Source: Deltaproteobacteria bacterium
GTDB lineage: Bacteria > Myxococcota_A > UBA796 > SXON01
DNA: 64,000 nucleotides
Assembly: GCA_947490345.1 (NCBI GenBank)
Contig: CANLGL010000002.1
Location: 1 to 64,000, forward strand
Reading direction: 5' to 3'
This document shows positions 36,386 to 44,462 of this stretch, piece by piece (positions within the stretch are counted from its first letter, which is position 1; the number at the start of each line of letters is the position of its first letter). The notes under the pieces are model-generated. The model did not search any database. It saw only the letters and a list, made by a program, of their open reading frames with translations, and was not told the origin of the DNA. The position numbers were made by a program, and so were the translations under genes.

Positions 36386-38962
36386 ATGCCTCGGCTCGTC
36401 GCTTCGCTCTGCCTCCTCGCCGGTCTGGCCTGGGTCGCTATCTCCGGCCGGCTCGCATGGATGGAATTCGCCTATCTCGTCATCGCCGCCGCGACGTTGT
36501 ACGCGGGGCTCCGGCGGTGGGAGCGTCAGCAACTACGGGCGGCCGCCAGGGAGGCCCAGCAAGCAGCGGAGTGGCACTCGATCTTCGAGTCGGCCCCCGT
36601 TCCGATGTGGCTCGCCTGCGCCAGCGGTCGAATCGTCGCCGCGAACACCGCGCTTGCCGATGCCCTGGGATTTCATTCGAGAGAGCTGATTGGGCGCCCA
36701 GCGACGGACCTGCTCGACCCAGCGGACGTCAGCCGGGCCTACGCCGCGGCAACCCTCGGAGAGCGGGCGCCCGTCGGCATCTTCCGGTACCGGACCGCGG
36801 CCGGCGGCCACATCGTCGCCAGCACGCACACCTCGGCGCTGGTGCGAGAGGGATCGCTCTGCAACCTCGTGGCCTTGGAGAACGTGACCGAGCTTCGGGC
36901 CGCGGAGCGTCTGTTGGCCGAGCGGGAAGCGACCTTCCACGAGCTGCTCGGCGCGATGACCGAGACGGTGTGGATTGGTGATGTTGCCGACTACCGTACT
37001 CTGTATTGCAGTCCGGCCGTCGAACGCATCACCGGTTGGACCGCTGCAGAGCTCCTGGACGGGCGGGTGAGCTGGGCCCAGATGGTGCACCCCGAGGACC
37101 TGGCCGGAGTGATTCCCCGTCTCGACGCGCTCGTGGTGGACACGCCGGCGAGCAGCGAGGTGCGAGTCGTCCGGAAGGACGGCCGGGTGATCTGGATCGA
37201 GAGCTCGTCGGTCCGCGTTTCGGGCACGGGGGGAGCGTCGGACCGTATCGTCAGCCTCGTGAGCGACGTGACGGTGCGCCGCGGCGCCAACGAAGACGCG
37301 CGCCTCGCACAAGTTGTTTTTCAGCGCGCCCGGGAGGGTATCGTCGTCACCGATGGCGACCTGCGAATCCTGCGCGCGAACGCGGCGTTTGTGGCGCTGA
37401 CGGGCGAGGTGCCGGTCACAGCGCCAGACGGAGAGCCGAGGTTCTTGTGCGCCAAGCTCGCGGATCCCGACATCATGGCTCAGCTCCGGAGCTCCTTGGC
37501 GGCCACCGGCGCTTGGCGTGGCGATATCTGGTGCCGGACAGTTGGGGGGGACCCCTTTTTGGCGAGCCTCTCGATCACCTCCGCACCCGGCGAGTCAGGG
37601 GCTCCCAGTAGATTCGTAGGCGTGATGAGCGACGTCACCGCGTCGCGTCGCGACGCCCTGCGAATCGAGAGGCTCTCGCGCTTCGATGCGGTCACCGGGT
37701 TGCCCAACCGGCAGGCCTTCGAGCAGCGGGTCACCGAGGCCTGCACCGGCGCGGACAACGGCGGCGCAGTCATCGCCGTCGGTCTCGACCGCTTCAAGGC
37801 GATCAACGACACCCTTGGCCACCAGGCCGGAGATGCCTTCCTCGCGGAGATCGCCGAGCGGATTCGGACTGTACTCTCCGCGGGGGAGACGGTTGCGCGC
37901 CTACAGAGCGACATTTTCGCGGTCTGGGTGCCGCTGGCGGCCTCCCCCGCGGGCGCGGCGGAGCGGATACTCGCGGCGGTCGCGGTTCCCTTTGAAGTAG
38001 GGTCCGCCTCGATTCACCTGACCGCGAGCGCGGGGCTGGCGGTCTACCCCGAGGATGGCGTGAGCGCCGCGGACCTGGCCCGCCACGCCGAAACCGCGAT
38101 GTTCCACGCCAAGAGCCTGGGCCGGGACCGCGCCGTGCGCTTCACCCCCCAGTTGGAGCAGGCGGTGAGCGAACGGCTCTCGCTTGAGTCCCGCCTACGC
38201 CGTGCGCTCCAGCGCGGCGAGTTCGTCCTGCACTACCAGCCGCAGGTGTCCCTCCGTTCTGGGGCCTTGACCGGCGTGGAGGCCCTCGTACGCTGGGAAG
38301 ACCCCGAACTTGGTCTGCTCCCGCCGGCGAACTTCATTCCCGCCCTGGAGGAGGCCGGACTCATTCTGCTGCTCGGCGGATGGGTTTTGCGAGAGGCGTG
38401 TGCGACGGCGTCTGCCTGGCATCAGGCGGGGGAGCCGGTCCTCGTGGCGGTCAACATCTCGGCGCTTCAGTTCCGTCAGCCCGACTTCGTCGAGGGCGTC
38501 GCCGCCGCGCTGGTGGAATGCGGCCTGCCACCGCACCTGCTGGAGTTGGAGGTGACCGAGGGCGTGGTCATGGATGGCGCCAGCGGGGTGCGAGCGACGC
38601 TGGTGCGGTTGCGTACGCTCGGCGTGCGCCTCTCGATCGACGACTTCGGCACCGGCTACTCGTCCTTGGCTTACCTGCGGCGCTTTCCCATCGACAAGCT
38701 CAAGATCGACCAGAGCTTTGTGCGAGACATGCTCTGCGACGCGGACGCGGCCGTCATCGTCGGCGCGATCGTGCAGCTGGGGAAGGCTCTCCGCCTGGAG
38801 GTCATCGCCGAGGGCGTGGAGGACGAGGCGCAGGCGGCGCTCCTGGCGAAGATCGGCTGTGACGAAGCCCAGGGTTGGCTTTACGCCAAGGCGATGCCCG
38901 CGACTGAGTTCGAGGCGTGGCGCCACCTTTACGCTGCCCGCGTCGGGGTGCAGGCGGGGTAG
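36386..38962 (+). CDS. Membrane PAS-GGDEF-EAL protein, degenerate cyclase domain
   Basis: An 858-aa protein. Two N-terminal helices (about residues 1-50), PAS domains at about 65-170, 180-300 and 310-415, a GGDEF domain at about 430-590 and an EAL domain at about 600-850. The GGDEF signature is replaced by QSDIF (RLQSDIFAVW), so cyclase activity is probably lost. The EAL domain is complete (VEALVRW, EVTEGVVMD, DDFGTGYSSLAYL, EGVED), so it should be a c-di-GMP phosphodiesterase. No obvious partner within the peptide locus. Confidence 0.88.
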   Translation: MPRLVASLCLLAGLAWVAISGRLAWMEFAYLVIAAATLYAGLRRWERQQLRAAAREAQQAAEWHSIFESAPVPMWLACASGRIVAANTALADALGFHSRELIGRPATDLLDPADVSRAYAAATLGERAPVGIFRYRTAAGGHIVASTHTSALVREGSLCNLVALENVTELRAAERLLAEREATFHELLGAMTETVWIGDVADYRTLYCSPAVERITGWTAAELLDGRVSWAQMVHPEDLAGVIPRLDALVVDTPASSEVRVVRKDGRVIWIESSSVRVSGTGGASDRIVSLVSDVTVRRGANEDARLAQVVFQRAREGIVVTDGDLRILRANAAFVALTGEVPVTAPDGEPRFLCAKLADPDIMAQLRSSLAATGAWRGDIWCRTVGGDPFLASLSITSAPGESGAPSRFVGVMSDVTASRRDALRIERLSRFDAVTGLPNRQAFEQRVTEACTGADNGGAVIAVGLDRFKAINDTLGHQAGDAFLAEIAERIRTVLSAGETVARLQSDIFAVWVPLAASPAGAAERILAAVAVPFEVGSASIHLTASAGLAVYPEDGVSAADLARHAETAMFHAKSLGRDRAVRFTPQLEQAVSERLSLESRLRRALQRGEFVLHYQPQVSLRSGALTGVEALVRWEDPELGLLPPANFIPALEEAGLILLLGGWVLREACATASAWHQAGEPVLVAVNISALQFRQPDFVEGVAAALVECGLPPHLLELEVTEGVVMDGASGVRATLVRLRTLGVRLSIDDFGTGYSSLAYLRRFPIDKLKIDQSFVRDMLCDADAAVIVGAIVQLGKALRLEVIAEGVEDEAQAALLAKIGCDEAQGWLYAKAMPATEFEAWRHLYAARVGVQAG

Positions 38963-38970
38963 ACGGTGGC

Positions 38971-39603
38971 GTGATCGTTGCCATCCACGGCCTGCCTACC
39001 TCGCCCGCGTTGTGGTCCAGGTTGGGGCTGCCCATCGACGCGCCCAACCTCCCCGGCGTGGATGACGACCAGCCCTTCTCGATCGCGGGGCTGGCGGCCA
39101 CCCTCGCGGAGCGCGTCGACGAGAACACGGTGATCGTGGGCCACGACCTGGGCGGGCCGGTGGCCGCCCTGATCGCCTCGTCGCGACCAGTGAAGGCGTT
39201 GGTACTCTCCGGAAGCGCGCTGGGACCGTACTGGTGGATGGTGCGGTCGACGGCGCTGCCCCTGGTCCAGCGCTACTTCTACGAGCGGCACGCGGGTCGA
39301 AAGTTCCTGAGGGGGAGTGTGTCAGCGGCGTTGGGCGACGAGGCGGTCGCCGCCTTTCCACCCGTGCCGCCGGCCCGGATGCGGGCGATCGCGCAGGGGA
39401 TGCGCCCGCCGCCGCTGGCCATCCGCTGCCCGGTTCACCTGATCTGGGGCCGTCGCGACCGGTGGTATCCGCCGTGGGTGGCGCAGGCGCTCGGGCGGCG
39501 ATTCGGTGTGGCCGTGCGTTGGGTCGAGGGCGGGCACCTTTGCATGTGGGAGCACCCCAGCGGCTTCGCCGCGGCGCTCAGCTCGGCGCTCGAATTACCG
39601 TGA
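38971..39603 (+). CDS. Alpha/beta hydrolase with Asp-type nucleophile elbow
   Basis: A 210-aa hydrolase starting at GTG 38971, 8 bp after the upstream stop. The nucleophile elbow is GHDLGG, an Asp instead of Ser, as in epoxide hydrolases and haloalkane dehalogenases. An acid (WGRRDRWYP) and a His (EGGHLCMWEHP) complete the triad. The oxyanion-hole HGLPTS is intact. The cap domain is small. Its 3' end overlaps the end of the convergent radical SAM gene by 26 bp. Substrate unknown. Confidence 0.7.
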   Translation: MIVAIHGLPTSPALWSRLGLPIDAPNLPGVDDDQPFSIAGLAATLAERVDENTVIVGHDLGGPVAALIASSRPVKALVLSGSALGPYWWMVRSTALPLVQRYFYERHAGRKFLRGSVSAALGDEAVAAFPPVPPARMRAIAQGMRPPPLAIRCPVHLIWGRRDRWYPPWVAQALGRRFGVAVRWVEGGHLCMWEHPSGFAAALSSALELP

Positions 39604-40633
39604 GCCCCAAACGTTCGGCGTCGCGGATGAGCCCGGCGACGTCGGGAAGCGGCTCGACGAGGCGCGCGACGCGGGCGCCCCTCGCCTGGGCCTGCACCAT
39701 CTGCTGCCGCAGCGTCCGACTGGTGGCCCCGGCCGCCGTCGACAAGACGATCTCGACGCCCTCCGCGTGGACGGCTCCGACCGGCCGAAGCTCGCCGTGG
39801 CCCCAGCGGCGAAGGTATGCGGCTTCCACGCCCGGGCAGGACGCGCGTAGGGAGCAGCCGTCACAGGGCGCCGGGTACGCCCGCGCTTCCCGAGTGACCG
39901 CCCCTGCGACATAGACACGATCGGCCTCGCGGACCGTGGGTCCATCAGCCAGCAGCGGCCGCAGCTCCCCCGCCAGACAGGGAGGCAGCCCCGCCAACTC
40001 GAGGTCCAGGCCATGGTGGCGGGCGCGCTCCGCGGCGGGGACGAGCGCCTCGGCCGCCGCCGACCAACGCGGCGCGAGCATGCGCGCCTCGGTGAGTGCG
40101 GCCCCCTCCTCGCGGCAGAGCACCATCCGCATCGAGCCGGCGCCCACCGCGTGGGCGAGGTCCACCATCCCGGCCAGTTGCGCGCTGTTCGCGCGGGTCA
40201 CGACCACGCCGACCCGCACCGCAAGCCCCGCCGCGATGGCCTGCTTCGCGGCGGCGACCACCCGGCGAAAGCTCCCGGGCGTCGCGGTGTGCCAGTCGTG
40301 GACGGCGGCGGTCGTCCCGTGAAGCGCGAGGGCGACGGCGTCGAGCCCCGCCTCGGAGAGCGCCCTGGCCGCTCCTGGCGCCGCGAGGATCTGACCGTTG
40401 GTCTGGAGCGCCAGCTTGCGGAAACCTAGCTGACGTGCGGCTCGCAGGAGCATCGGCAGCCCCGGGCGCAGGGTGATCTCACCCCCCGCCAAGACCAGCC
40501 CCTCGCGATGCGGGAGCGCCTGCATCGCGGCGATCACCGCGTCGTGGTCAGCGTCCCCGGCGAGGCCTACCTGGTCACAGAAGCGGCAGGCCTGGTTGCA
40601 GGCGGTGCCGACGCGGAGGTCGGTCCAGCGCAC
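39578..40633 (-). CDS. Radical SAM protein with C-terminal three-Cys motif
   Basis: A 351-aa enzyme starting at GTG 40633 (longer in-frame starts exist but lack family residues). C12-NQA-C16-RF-C19 binds the SAM cluster; LAGGEITLRPG has Ile-Thr in place of Pro-Thr. The C-terminal CDGCSLRASCPGVEAAYLRR matches the x2/x5 motif of the other enzymes. It lies 365 bp downstream of the Hxs run, behind an inverted-repeat region, so it may be transcribed separately. Its tail of about 60 residues is unlike the others. Confidence 0.82.
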   Translation of the reverse strand: MRWTDLRVGTACNQACRFCDQVGLAGDADHDAVIAAMQALPHREGLVLAGGEITLRPGLPMLLRAARQLGFRKLALQTNGQILAAPGAARALSEAGLDAVALALHGTTAAVHDWHTATPGSFRRVVAAAKQAIAAGLAVRVGVVVTRANSAQLAGMVDLAHAVGAGSMRMVLCREEGAALTEARMLAPRWSAAAEALVPAAERARHHGLDLELAGLPPCLAGELRPLLADGPTVREADRVYVAGAVTREARAYPAPCDGCSLRASCPGVEAAYLRRWGHGELRPVGAVHAEGVEIVLSTAAGATSRTLRQQMVQAQARGARVARLVEPLPDVAGLIRDAERLGLTVIRAPS

Positions 40634-40697
40634 TAGATGTCCGAGGGGGGAGGGTCCGCGGATCCGGACTTCCCGGCGGCCCCTCCCGTTTCCCACC

Positions 40698-40904
40698 GAC
40701 TATGCCCCCGAAAATGCGCGTCGCTGGCGACTATCCCCATCAGGATGCGCGCCCGGCGCTTGGTCGCCTCGGCGCCGAGGGGGTGCCCGGCGCAAAAGCC
40801 AGGTTCGCTCGTTCCCCACGACGAGGCGCGCCGCCGGGCCGGGCGCGTGACGCGCATTTCAGGCTGCTTACTCCCCGGGCTCGCGCATTTCGGGGGGCAT
40901 AGTC
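40698..40904. repeat. Nested inverted repeats in the gap between radical SAM genes
   Basis: The gap 40634-40998 contains GACTATGCCCCCGAAA... at 40698-40719, a degenerate copy at 40729-40752, and the opposite orientation at 40849-40876 and 40883-40904. The outer pair matches at 20 of 22 bases. The arrangement could form a large cruciform or a long-range hairpin terminating the Hxs transcript. The motif resembles the 21-bp repeats at 301-502. No gene is visible in the gap. Confidence 0.55.
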
Positions 40905-40998
40905 GGTACGCCGGCCACGGGGCGCGCATCGCACGCGGGTCTCCCACGCCGCGCCGTCCTTTCATGATCCTGGGAGCTCCAGTACGCGGCACGGGGAA

Positions 40999-42048
40999 CT
41001 ACTTGATCGCACGAAGTTCGCTGTCGCCGTGGATGGGGAGGTAGTTCTTCCAGACGCCCTCGCACACGTTGCCGTAGCGGCAGCCGGTGCAGCGCGCCTC
41101 GGGCTGGGCCTTCAGATCGTAGCGCTTCCGGTCCTGCCAGTTGAAGCGGGCCCGGCCGTCCTCGATGGTGGCGATCCCGTCGGGAAAACCGTCGCTGGTC
41201 AGGGTCTTGATCGAACAATCGGTGTCGAGATCGCGGAACTCACCGACGTAGCGCCGCGCGAGACCCTTGCTGCCAATGAGCTCCGGGGGGAGCACACACA
41301 GCGGAAAGCTACCGAGCGTCAGGTTTTTCTTGAAGTGGTACTCGTTGAGGAGTACTGCCTTCATGACGTAGGGCACGACGTCGCTGAGCTTGGGGATGAG
41401 CGAGGTGTCCGTCTCGGCGTAGCCCTCGGAACGCACGAAGTTCAGGCGAACGTCGTCGAGCCCGAGATCGAAGAAGAAGCGAACGATCTGAGGCAGATAT
41501 TTGTAATTCCAGGCGTTGACCACGCAGTTGACCGACACGTTGTCGGCCAAGAAGCCCTCGGCCTTCTTCTTGAGCAGATACTGGAGTCCCGACTTCTTCT
41601 TCTCGAAGTTGCCCGGCACGCGGGTGAGCGCGTCTTCCAACTTGGGGTTGTGTCCGTGCATCGACATCGTGACCCGAGTGAGTCCAGCGTCGAGGATGCG
41701 GTCCACGAATTCGTGTCGGAAAAACTTTGTGCCGTTGGTGGCGACGGCGATGCGGGTGTAGCCGAGCTCGCGGGCGAAGCGGATCGCGTCGAGGATCCAC
41801 GGGTAGGTTGTGGGTTCGCCGCCGAGGAAGCCCACGGAGCGGGTTCCGCTTTCGTACCAACGCTGAATCTCAGCCTGCATTTCCGGGTAGGGCATGTACC
41901 GGCGCATGTCGGTGGCCGGGAGCCCATCCAGGCAGAACACACACTTGTTGTTGCAGATCTTCCCGACGTTGATCTCGACGTTCTTGCGGGTGTCGCGCCA
42001 GATGTCGCCACCCTGGACCGGCTCGGTCTGTAAGGCGGGGATGTTCAC
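40999..42048 (-). CDS. Radical SAM protein with C-terminal three-Cys motif
   Basis: A 349-aa enzyme starting at GTG 42048, which overlaps the preceding stop (GTGA). C32-NNK-C36-VF-C39 and LGGEPTTYP are the radical SAM core; MSMHGHNPKLEDAL is a typical beta-strand/loop element. The C-terminal CTGCRYGNVCEGVWKNYL followed by a glycine-containing end carries the shared auxiliary-cluster motif. Last gene of the eight-gene run. Confidence 0.86.
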   Translation of the reverse strand: MNIPALQTEPVQGGDIWRDTRKNVEINVGKICNNKCVFCLDGLPATDMRRYMPYPEMQAEIQRWYESGTRSVGFLGGEPTTYPWILDAIRFARELGYTRIAVATNGTKFFRHEFVDRILDAGLTRVTMSMHGHNPKLEDALTRVPGNFEKKKSGLQYLLKKKAEGFLADNVSVNCVVNAWNYKYLPQIVRFFFDLGLDDVRLNFVRSEGYAETDTSLIPKLSDVVPYVMKAVLLNEYHFKKNLTLGSFPLCVLPPELIGSKGLARRYVGEFRDLDTDCSIKTLTSDGFPDGIATIEDGRARFNWQDRKRYDLKAQPEARCTGCRYGNVCEGVWKNYLPIHGDSELRAIK

Positions 42049-43001
42049 GCAGACACCATGGGAACGAGCTCCTCGCTGCCGTACAGTTCGACATAGCGCG
42101 CGAACACGCCGTGACACAAGCGGTTCCAACTACACGATCCGCAGACAGCGGGCTGGGCGCGCTTTCGGTCGGGCGTCCAGGAGTAGATCCCCTCCAGCGA
42201 GACGCGATCGGGGTGGCGCGTCCATTCGAAGGTGACGCGCGGATTCCAGTGCAGGTCGTTCGCAAAGACGCTGTCCGCACCGAGCGCGCAGACGGGGAGT
42301 CCGAAGAAACGCACGATCATCGGGCCGGCTTCGGCGATGATCTGCCGTACGAGCGGGCGAACCTCGTCCAAACGCAGAGTCAGGTCTGCGTAGGCGTTTT
42401 CGCCTGCACCTTCGGGGGTGACGTTGCTGACGACCAGGAGCTCGGCGCCGCGGGCGCGCGCGAGCGCGGCCGTTTCCACGATGCGAGCGGCGTTCTGGCG
42501 CACGAGCACGGTGTTCACGAACAGGCGGAACCCCGGGTGGGCGTGGGCGTTGGCCATGGCACGCTCCAGACGGTCGAAGCTGCCGGGCCGACGGGTCTGC
42601 GCGTCATGGGTCGCGACGTCGGGTCCGTGGAGGGAAAACAGCCCCTCGTCAAGGTAGGGCAGCGCGCGGGCGGCGAACTCCGGGTCAGCGAGGCGGGTGC
42701 CGATGGTGCCGATGCTGGTCCGCATGCCCAGCTTCTTGGCGAGCTGGAGGATTTCCACGAACTGCGGGTGGATCGTCGGCTCGCCCCCGGTGAAGTGCAC
42801 CGCTTCGACGCCGCGCTCGGCCTGCTCGCGAAGCACCCGCGCCACCCGGCCGAAGGTGACCGGAAACGACGAGTAGTCCGCCATCCTCGTCTCTTCGGAG
42901 CAGAAGGTGCACCGCTCGGGGCAGTGGTAGGTGATGTGGAACTCGAGACGCCGCATCGCCTGCCCGGTGACCGGGTGCAGCCAGGGTGCGCCGGCGGTCA
43001 C
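42045..43001 (-). CDS. Radical SAM protein with C-terminal three-Cys motif
   Basis: A 318-aa enzyme. C27-PER-C31-TF-C34 and TGGEPTIHP define the core; FSLHGPDVATHDAQT is the conserved mid-barrel segment. CGSCSWNRLCHGVFARYVEL is the C-terminal motif shared with its neighbours. Start and stop both overlap adjacent genes (ATGA and GTGA), so it is translationally coupled within the Hxs run. Confidence 0.87.
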   Translation of the reverse strand: MTAGAPWLHPVTGQAMRRLEFHITYHCPERCTFCSEETRMADYSSFPVTFGRVARVLREQAERGVEAVHFTGGEPTIHPQFVEILQLAKKLGMRTSIGTIGTRLADPEFAARALPYLDEGLFSLHGPDVATHDAQTRRPGSFDRLERAMANAHAHPGFRLFVNTVLVRQNAARIVETAALARARGAELLVVSNVTPEGAGENAYADLTLRLDEVRPLVRQIIAEAGPMIVRFFGLPVCALGADSVFANDLHWNPRVTFEWTRHPDRVSLEGIYSWTPDRKRAQPAVCGSCSWNRLCHGVFARYVELYGSEELVPMVSA

Positions 43002-44026
43002 TTGGTGATCACCTTTCGGCCACGATGCTCGAAGTACGCCGGGTAAAGCCGGTTGCAGAGCCGGGTCAGGCAGGCGTCGGCCTGGGCGGTGGCCTCCATG
43101 ATCGCCGGGCCGAGGGTGTCGGCGAGGATCTGTCCGGCACGGGCGCCGCCTTCGGCAAGCTCGGCCTCGGACGGGGGATTGTCCAGGGTTCCGGTGGCGG
43201 TCGCGGCCCGGACGTGGTCGAGATTGCCGGCGAGGACCAGGTTGTTCCCGTAGATGCGCCGGTCGCAGTCCACCACGAAACCGGTGTTGTAGAACGCGAC
43301 GGGCGCCCGCACGAAGAGGTTGCGCAGGTAGAGCTGTTCTCCTTTGGCCCAGGCGCCCTCGATGTCATCGGCGATCTGGTTGAAATTGTCCTCCAGGGCC
43401 GCCAGCTGTTCGGGTTTCCATGGCAGATAGTAGCCGGGGAGCAGGTTGAAGCGCTTCACGCCGAGGCTGCGGAGGTAGCGGAAGTTCTCGGCCGCGCGCA
43501 CCGCGGTGGACGGCGCGATCGTCTGGGTGACGACGAAGCGAGGCAAACGCAGAAGGGCCGGTAGCTTGGCCACCAGCGCATCGTGGGAGGGGGCACCCCG
43601 CCGCAGGCCGTCGTGGTCACGCGCCTTGCCGTCGAGGCTGAGGGTCAGCGTGACCTGGGGGCGCATGTAGAGCCACCGCAGCCACCCCTCATCCAGGTGG
43701 GTGCCGTTGGTCGAGAGGTAGACCGACACGCTGGGCGGGGCGGCGTTGACCACGGCACGGACGACGTCGGGCACCAGGAGCGGCTCGCCACCGAAGAGCT
43801 TGCAGTCGCCGCCACCGTGGCGCTCGACGAAGAGCGTGAGCGCCCGCTTGGCGTCCTCGATGCTCAGGTCGGGTTCGCCGTCCTTGACCGTGGGGCAGTA
43901 CGCGCAGCGAAGATCACAGCGGCGCGTGACGACGAGGATAAGGGCATTCTGCCAGCGATTAGCGTGCCAGCGGTCGGCGCGCGCCGCCCCGGCGCTACCA
44001 CTGCCCGTGAGAGCCGTGGCTGCCAT
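42998..44026 (-). CDS. Radical SAM maturase candidate immediately downstream of the repeat substrate
   Basis: A 342-aa enzyme. C37-DLR-C41-AY-C44 and LFGGEPLLVPD form the radical SAM core. The C-terminus has only CLTRLCNRLYPAYF and not the x2/x5 motif of the other enzymes, so its auxiliary-cluster content differs. The ATG at 44026 lies inside the end of the HxsA-like gene (32-bp overlap); longer forms run into the repeat and are unlikely. It occupies an HxsC-like position but lacks the HxsC-like CSQPP sequence, so I do not call it HxsC. Confidence 0.8.
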   Translation of the reverse strand: MAATALTGSGSAGAARADRWHANRWQNALILVVTRRCDLRCAYCPTVKDGEPDLSIEDAKRALTLFVERHGGGDCKLFGGEPLLVPDVVRAVVNAAPPSVSVYLSTNGTHLDEGWLRWLYMRPQVTLTLSLDGKARDHDGLRRGAPSHDALVAKLPALLRLPRFVVTQTIAPSTAVRAAENFRYLRSLGVKRFNLLPGYYLPWKPEQLAALEDNFNQIADDIEGAWAKGEQLYLRNLFVRAPVAFYNTGFVVDCDRRIYGNNLVLAGNLDHVRAATATGTLDNPPSEAELAEGGARAGQILADTLGPAIMEATAQADACLTRLCNRLYPAYFEHRGRKVITK

Positions 44027-44462
44027 GTGATCCGTGCGAGCCGTGCGACCCGTGGGAGCCGTGGGAGCCGTGGGAGCCGTGGCTGCCGTGGGAGCCGTGG
44101 GAACCATGGGAACCGTGTGAGCCGTGTGAGCCGTGGGAGCCGTGGGAGCCGTGGGAGCCGTGGCTGCCGTGCGACCCGTGGCTGCAATGTTGGGCCAGAA
44201 GGACCGCGCTGCTGTCGGGGGCGTTGCCCTTCCGATCGAGGAACGCCGGGTCGAGTTCGAGCTCGCCCGCGGTGGCCTGAAGGAGCAGGAGGGACTGGGC
44301 GACCACGTCGCCTTTCTGGTTGGCGGCCTGAAGCTCGCCGGCCTGGAGCAGGTGGCTGGCCTGGCGCTTTAGCACCGGGAACTCGGCCTCGGCGGCCTGG
44401 TCGTCCCAGTCAGCTCCCGACTTTTTGCCGGGGAAAGGGGTGCGGATGTCGTCTTTGCTCAT
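43995..44462 (-). CDS. hxsA: HxsA-like substrate with twenty Ser-His-Gly repeats
   Basis: A 155-aa protein: a helical, charged leader of 93 residues, then S94-H-G repeated twenty times and a terminal Gln-Trp. His-Gly-Ser is a His-Xaa-Ser unit, the hallmark of HxsA, the proposed substrate of the HxsB/HxsC radical SAM maturases. There is no signal peptide. The ATG at 44462 overlaps the hxsB stop (ATGA). Ser is written with both TCN and AGC codons and Gly and His with varied third bases, so the peptide sequence is conserved while the DNA drifts. Modification and function are unknown. Confidence 0.85.
   Translation of the reverse strand: MSKDDIRTPFPGKKSGADWDDQAAEAEFPVLKRQASHLLQAGELQAANQKGDVVAQSLLLLQATAGELELDPAFLDRKGNAPDSSAVLLAQHCSHGSHGSHGSHGSHGSHGSHGSHGSHGSHGSHGSHGSHGSHGSHGSHGSHGSHGSHGSHGQW
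44004..44183 (-). repeat. Twenty-copy 9-bp coding repeat (Ser-His-Gly)
   Basis: In-frame tandem of a 9-bp unit within the substrate gene, ending two codons before the stop. Units differ at synonymous sites (CAC/CAT, GGC/GGG/GGA/GGT, TCC/TCA/TCG/AGC). All copies encode the same three residues. Confidence 0.9.

Noticed and set aside
38971-39603. Leader peptidase of the Hxs locus
   Set aside because: The nucleophile is Asp (GHDLGG), as in epoxide hydrolases; no protease signature is present.
42998-44026. HxsC
   Set aside because: Position fits, but the CSQPP-like stretch and N-terminal domain I expect of HxsC are missing.
44004-44183. CRISPR-like or satellite repeat
   Set aside because: Units are 9 bp, in frame, without spacers, and translate to Ser-His-Gly inside a gene coupled to HxsB.
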